Positions 33,163 to 34,666 of a stretch of DNA of 34,666 nucleotides are shown here, piece by piece (positions within the stretch are counted from its first letter, which is position 1; the number at the start of each line of letters is the position of its first letter). The notes below the pieces were generated by a model. The model was not told where the DNA came from, made no database searches, and was given only the letters and a program-made list of their open reading frames with translations. Source of the DNA: Nitrosomonas sp. (lineage in GTDB: Bacteria; Pseudomonadota; Gammaproteobacteria; Burkholderiales; Nitrosomonadaceae); the NCBI GenBank assembly GCA_021604405.1, contig BQJA01000032.1, forward strand, positions 1-34,666. The letters run 5' to 3'. The position numbers were made by a program, and so were the translations under genes.

Positions 33163-33975
33163 ATGAACATTATCCGTTTTCTTGACGCATCATCAGGCAA
33201 AATCCAATATGGCGAGCGACTTGACGAGCGCTCAGCCCGGCTCATTGAGGGCGACATTTTTGCAGTTTATGAAGCGACTGATCACATCGTCGAGATTGCG
33301 AAACTACTGGCACCGCTCCCCCCGGCAAATATACTCTGTATTGGGCTCAATTATCGACACCATGCTAAAGAAACAGGCGCCCAGCTTCCTAAACATCCCG
33401 TACTGTTTATCAAAACCACCAATGCACTTCACAATCCAGGCGATCCGATTATTATTCCCGAGGTGGCGCCAAATGAAGTGGACTATGAATGTGAACTGGC
33501 CATCGTCATTGGAAAACCTGCAAAGAACGTCTGCCGCAGCAATGCGCTGGAGTATGTGCTTGGATACACATGCGCGAATGACATCAGTGCGCGGAGATGG
33601 CAAAAGCATGGAGGGGGAGGTCAATGGTGCAGAGGCAAATCATTTGATACATTTTGTCCGCTCGGACCGAGTCTAATTACCGCCGATGAAATTCCTAATC
33701 CAAATAATCTAAAAATCAGAACCATTCTGAACGGTGAAACGATGCAGGACTCGACAACGGCCGACATGATTTTCGACATTCCAGCCTTGATTCAATTTCT
33801 AAGTCAGGGCACAACACTTTTGCCTGGAACCGTCATTTTAACTGGCACGCCACAGGGCGTCGGGTTTGCACGCACACCGCCGGTCTTTCTTAAACCAGGT
33901 GACGAGATTACTGTCGAAATTGAGCATATCGGCAAATTAACCAATCCTGTACAGGAAGCGATACCGTCATCATAA
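33163..33975 (+). CDS. Fumarylacetoacetate-hydrolase family enzyme
   Basis: The 270-residue protein is a metal-dependent FAH-fold enzyme. The family motifs are present: LCIGLNYRHHAKETG (about 58-72), FIKTTNALHNPGDPI, the metal ligands E109 and E111 in VDYECELAIVIG and D140 in ANDISARRWQ, then GKSFDTFCPLGPSL, and the C-terminal PGTVILTGTPQGVGFARTPP. Members act as acylpyruvate hydrolases, oxaloacetate decarboxylases or hydratases/isomerases in aromatic degradation; the sequence alone does not choose between them, and no aromatic-pathway genes are nearby. A GAGGA ribosome-binding site lies before ATG 33163. The gene appears to be monocistronic. Confidence 0.88.
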   Translation: MNIIRFLDASSGKIQYGERLDERSARLIEGDIFAVYEATDHIVEIAKLLAPLPPANILCIGLNYRHHAKETGAQLPKHPVLFIKTTNALHNPGDPIIIPEVAPNEVDYECELAIVIGKPAKNVCRSNALEYVLGYTCANDISARRWQKHGGGGQWCRGKSFDTFCPLGPSLITADEIPNPNNLKIRTILNGETMQDSTTADMIFDIPALIQFLSQGTTLLPGTVILTGTPQGVGFARTPPVFLKPGDEITVEIEHIGKLTNPVQEAIPSS

Positions 33976-34043
33976 TGCGCACATTAGAGATTGCTGAATC
34001 CTGAATAAGCACTTCCCAGTATGAAAAAATAGTCTTTCCATGA

Positions 34044-34071
34044 TCTCACCCAGCAAAAGAACCGGGTGAGA
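34044..34071. terminator. hairpin between convergent genes
   Basis: TCTCACCC (34044-34051) pairs with GGGTGAGA (34064-34071) over a 12-nt loop, between the end of the FAH-family gene and the leftward RTX gene. No T-run follows on either strand, so it may act weakly or in both directions. Confidence 0.5.
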
Positions 34072-34105
34072 AAGGTTGGCCAATTAAATTCTTATCCGTA
34101 ACCTA

Positions 34106-34666
34106 CTAGAGCGGGATCGAATCTTGAATTGCAAAATTCATTTCTGACAACGGATCGCTGTCCCCGACAAGCGTTGCAAAGGCACCGCCATCACCGAAAC
34201 CGGCATCAGCGCCATTGGCGTCAAAATACAACGTACTGGTGTCAGCAGCATACACAATTGCAGAACCCGTCGTATCTGCAACACCTGATTCTATCAACAT
34301 GAAATCCGTTGCGTCACTAAATCCATCGCCCACCTCACTCTTCAAGGTTGAAAAGAGACTTGCACTGAGCACAATGGTATCGTCGTCACTAGAGAAATTA
34401 TGGATGGTATCTACACCCAGATCGGCAAAAGTCTGCCCTTCATCGACAAAAAAACCAATTGCGTCGCTGCCATCCCCAGTAATAATGATGTCGTCACCAC
34501 CTTTACCGGCAATATAGTCATCACCCGCTTCACCATTTAGAAGGTCATCGCGCGTGCTTCCTAATAGCAGGTCATTACCGTCGCCACCATAAGCCTCGCC
34601 ACCGACCGTATCTAAACCGCCAGGATCACCGATGGCCTCACTGTTGCTAACAACACTTGGACCGCC
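34106..34666 (-). CDS. RTX Ca2+-binding secreted protein, C-terminal end (cut by window edge)
   Basis: The frame runs from beyond the right edge to TAG 34106 and shows the last 186 residues of a larger protein. RTX nonapeptide repeats are clear: GGEAYGGDGNDLLLGSTRDD and LNGEAGDDYIAGKGGDD, which bind Ca2+ after secretion. They are followed by the typical type I secretion C-terminal domain (GVDTIHNFSSDDDTIVLSAS, with LYFDANGADAGFGDGGAFATL later), ending IQDSIPL. Composition is Asp/Gly-rich and acidic, as in other RTX proteins. The catalytic or adhesive part lies outside the window. It is a different protein from the RTX/DUF4214 gene at 28154. Confidence 0.88.
   Translation of the reverse strand, partial: GGPSVVSNSEAIGDPGGLDTVGGEAYGGDGNDLLLGSTRDDLLNGEAGDDYIAGKGGDDIIITGDGSDAIGFFVDEGQTFADLGVDTIHNFSSDDDTIVLSASLFSTLKSEVGDGFSDATDFMLIESGVADTTGSAIVYAADTSTLYFDANGADAGFGDGGAFATLVGDSDPLSEMNFAIQDSIPL

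Overview
The window looks like chromosomal DNA of a Gram-negative proteobacterium of moderate GC content. The gene types fit a betaproteobacterium, possibly Nitrosomonadaceae: dapC next to dapD, cbpA-cbpM-trxC, small secreted Gly/His-rich proteins, and an alpha-carbonic anhydrase. This placement is inferred from gene content and remembered protein families; there is no rRNA or other marker in the window. I see no rRNA, tRNA, CRISPR array, complete insertion sequence or prophage.

Layout. 1-4.0 kb: the start of an AbgT-type transporter cut by the left edge, a Ca2+/cation antiporter, the ribosome-rescue factor ArfB, then an AT-rich stretch with two tandem copies of a 25-codon membrane-peptide gene below two iteron-like repeat blocks, and a His/Gly-rich secreted protein. 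4.0-9.7 kb: an aminotransferase overlapping an omega-amidase (a YbdL/YafV-type pair), a Pro/Tyr-rich secreted protein, a lipid-type cluster (CarS-like cytidylyltransferase, CDP-alcohol phosphotransferase and a divergent YbhP-like EEP-fold protein), and an ankyrin-repeat ORF. 9.9-15.9 kb: an overlapping operon for glycerophosphodiester use (GDPD, GlpD, FGGY kinase) and a large exported DUF4139 protein. 16.2-19.9 kb: a same-strand stress group (CbpA, CbpM, thioredoxin 2, DegS-like protease, 1-Cys peroxiredoxin).

19.9-31.9 kb: a decayed region with a broken class-3 lipase, a sulfotransferase, a BON lipoprotein, dapC-dapD for lysine/peptidoglycan precursors, EamA and APC transporters, a second sulfotransferase-like gene, an RTX/DUF4214 protein with a lysozyme-like head, an unknown membrane protein, a broken gamma subunit gene of an alternative (N-type) F-ATPase, and an alpha-carbonic anhydrase with a small Cys-ended exported partner. 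31.9-34.7 kb: a 1.3-kb gene-free AT-rich stretch with clustered DnaA-box-like 9-mers, a fumarylacetoacetase-family enzyme, and the C-terminal end of another RTX protein cut by the right edge.

Most genes are recognisable housekeeping or accessory functions. The least explained elements are the twin membrane micro-ORFs with their shared upstream repeats, the gene-free DnaA-box-like stretch, the bacterial CarS-like lipid cluster, and the two gene relics.
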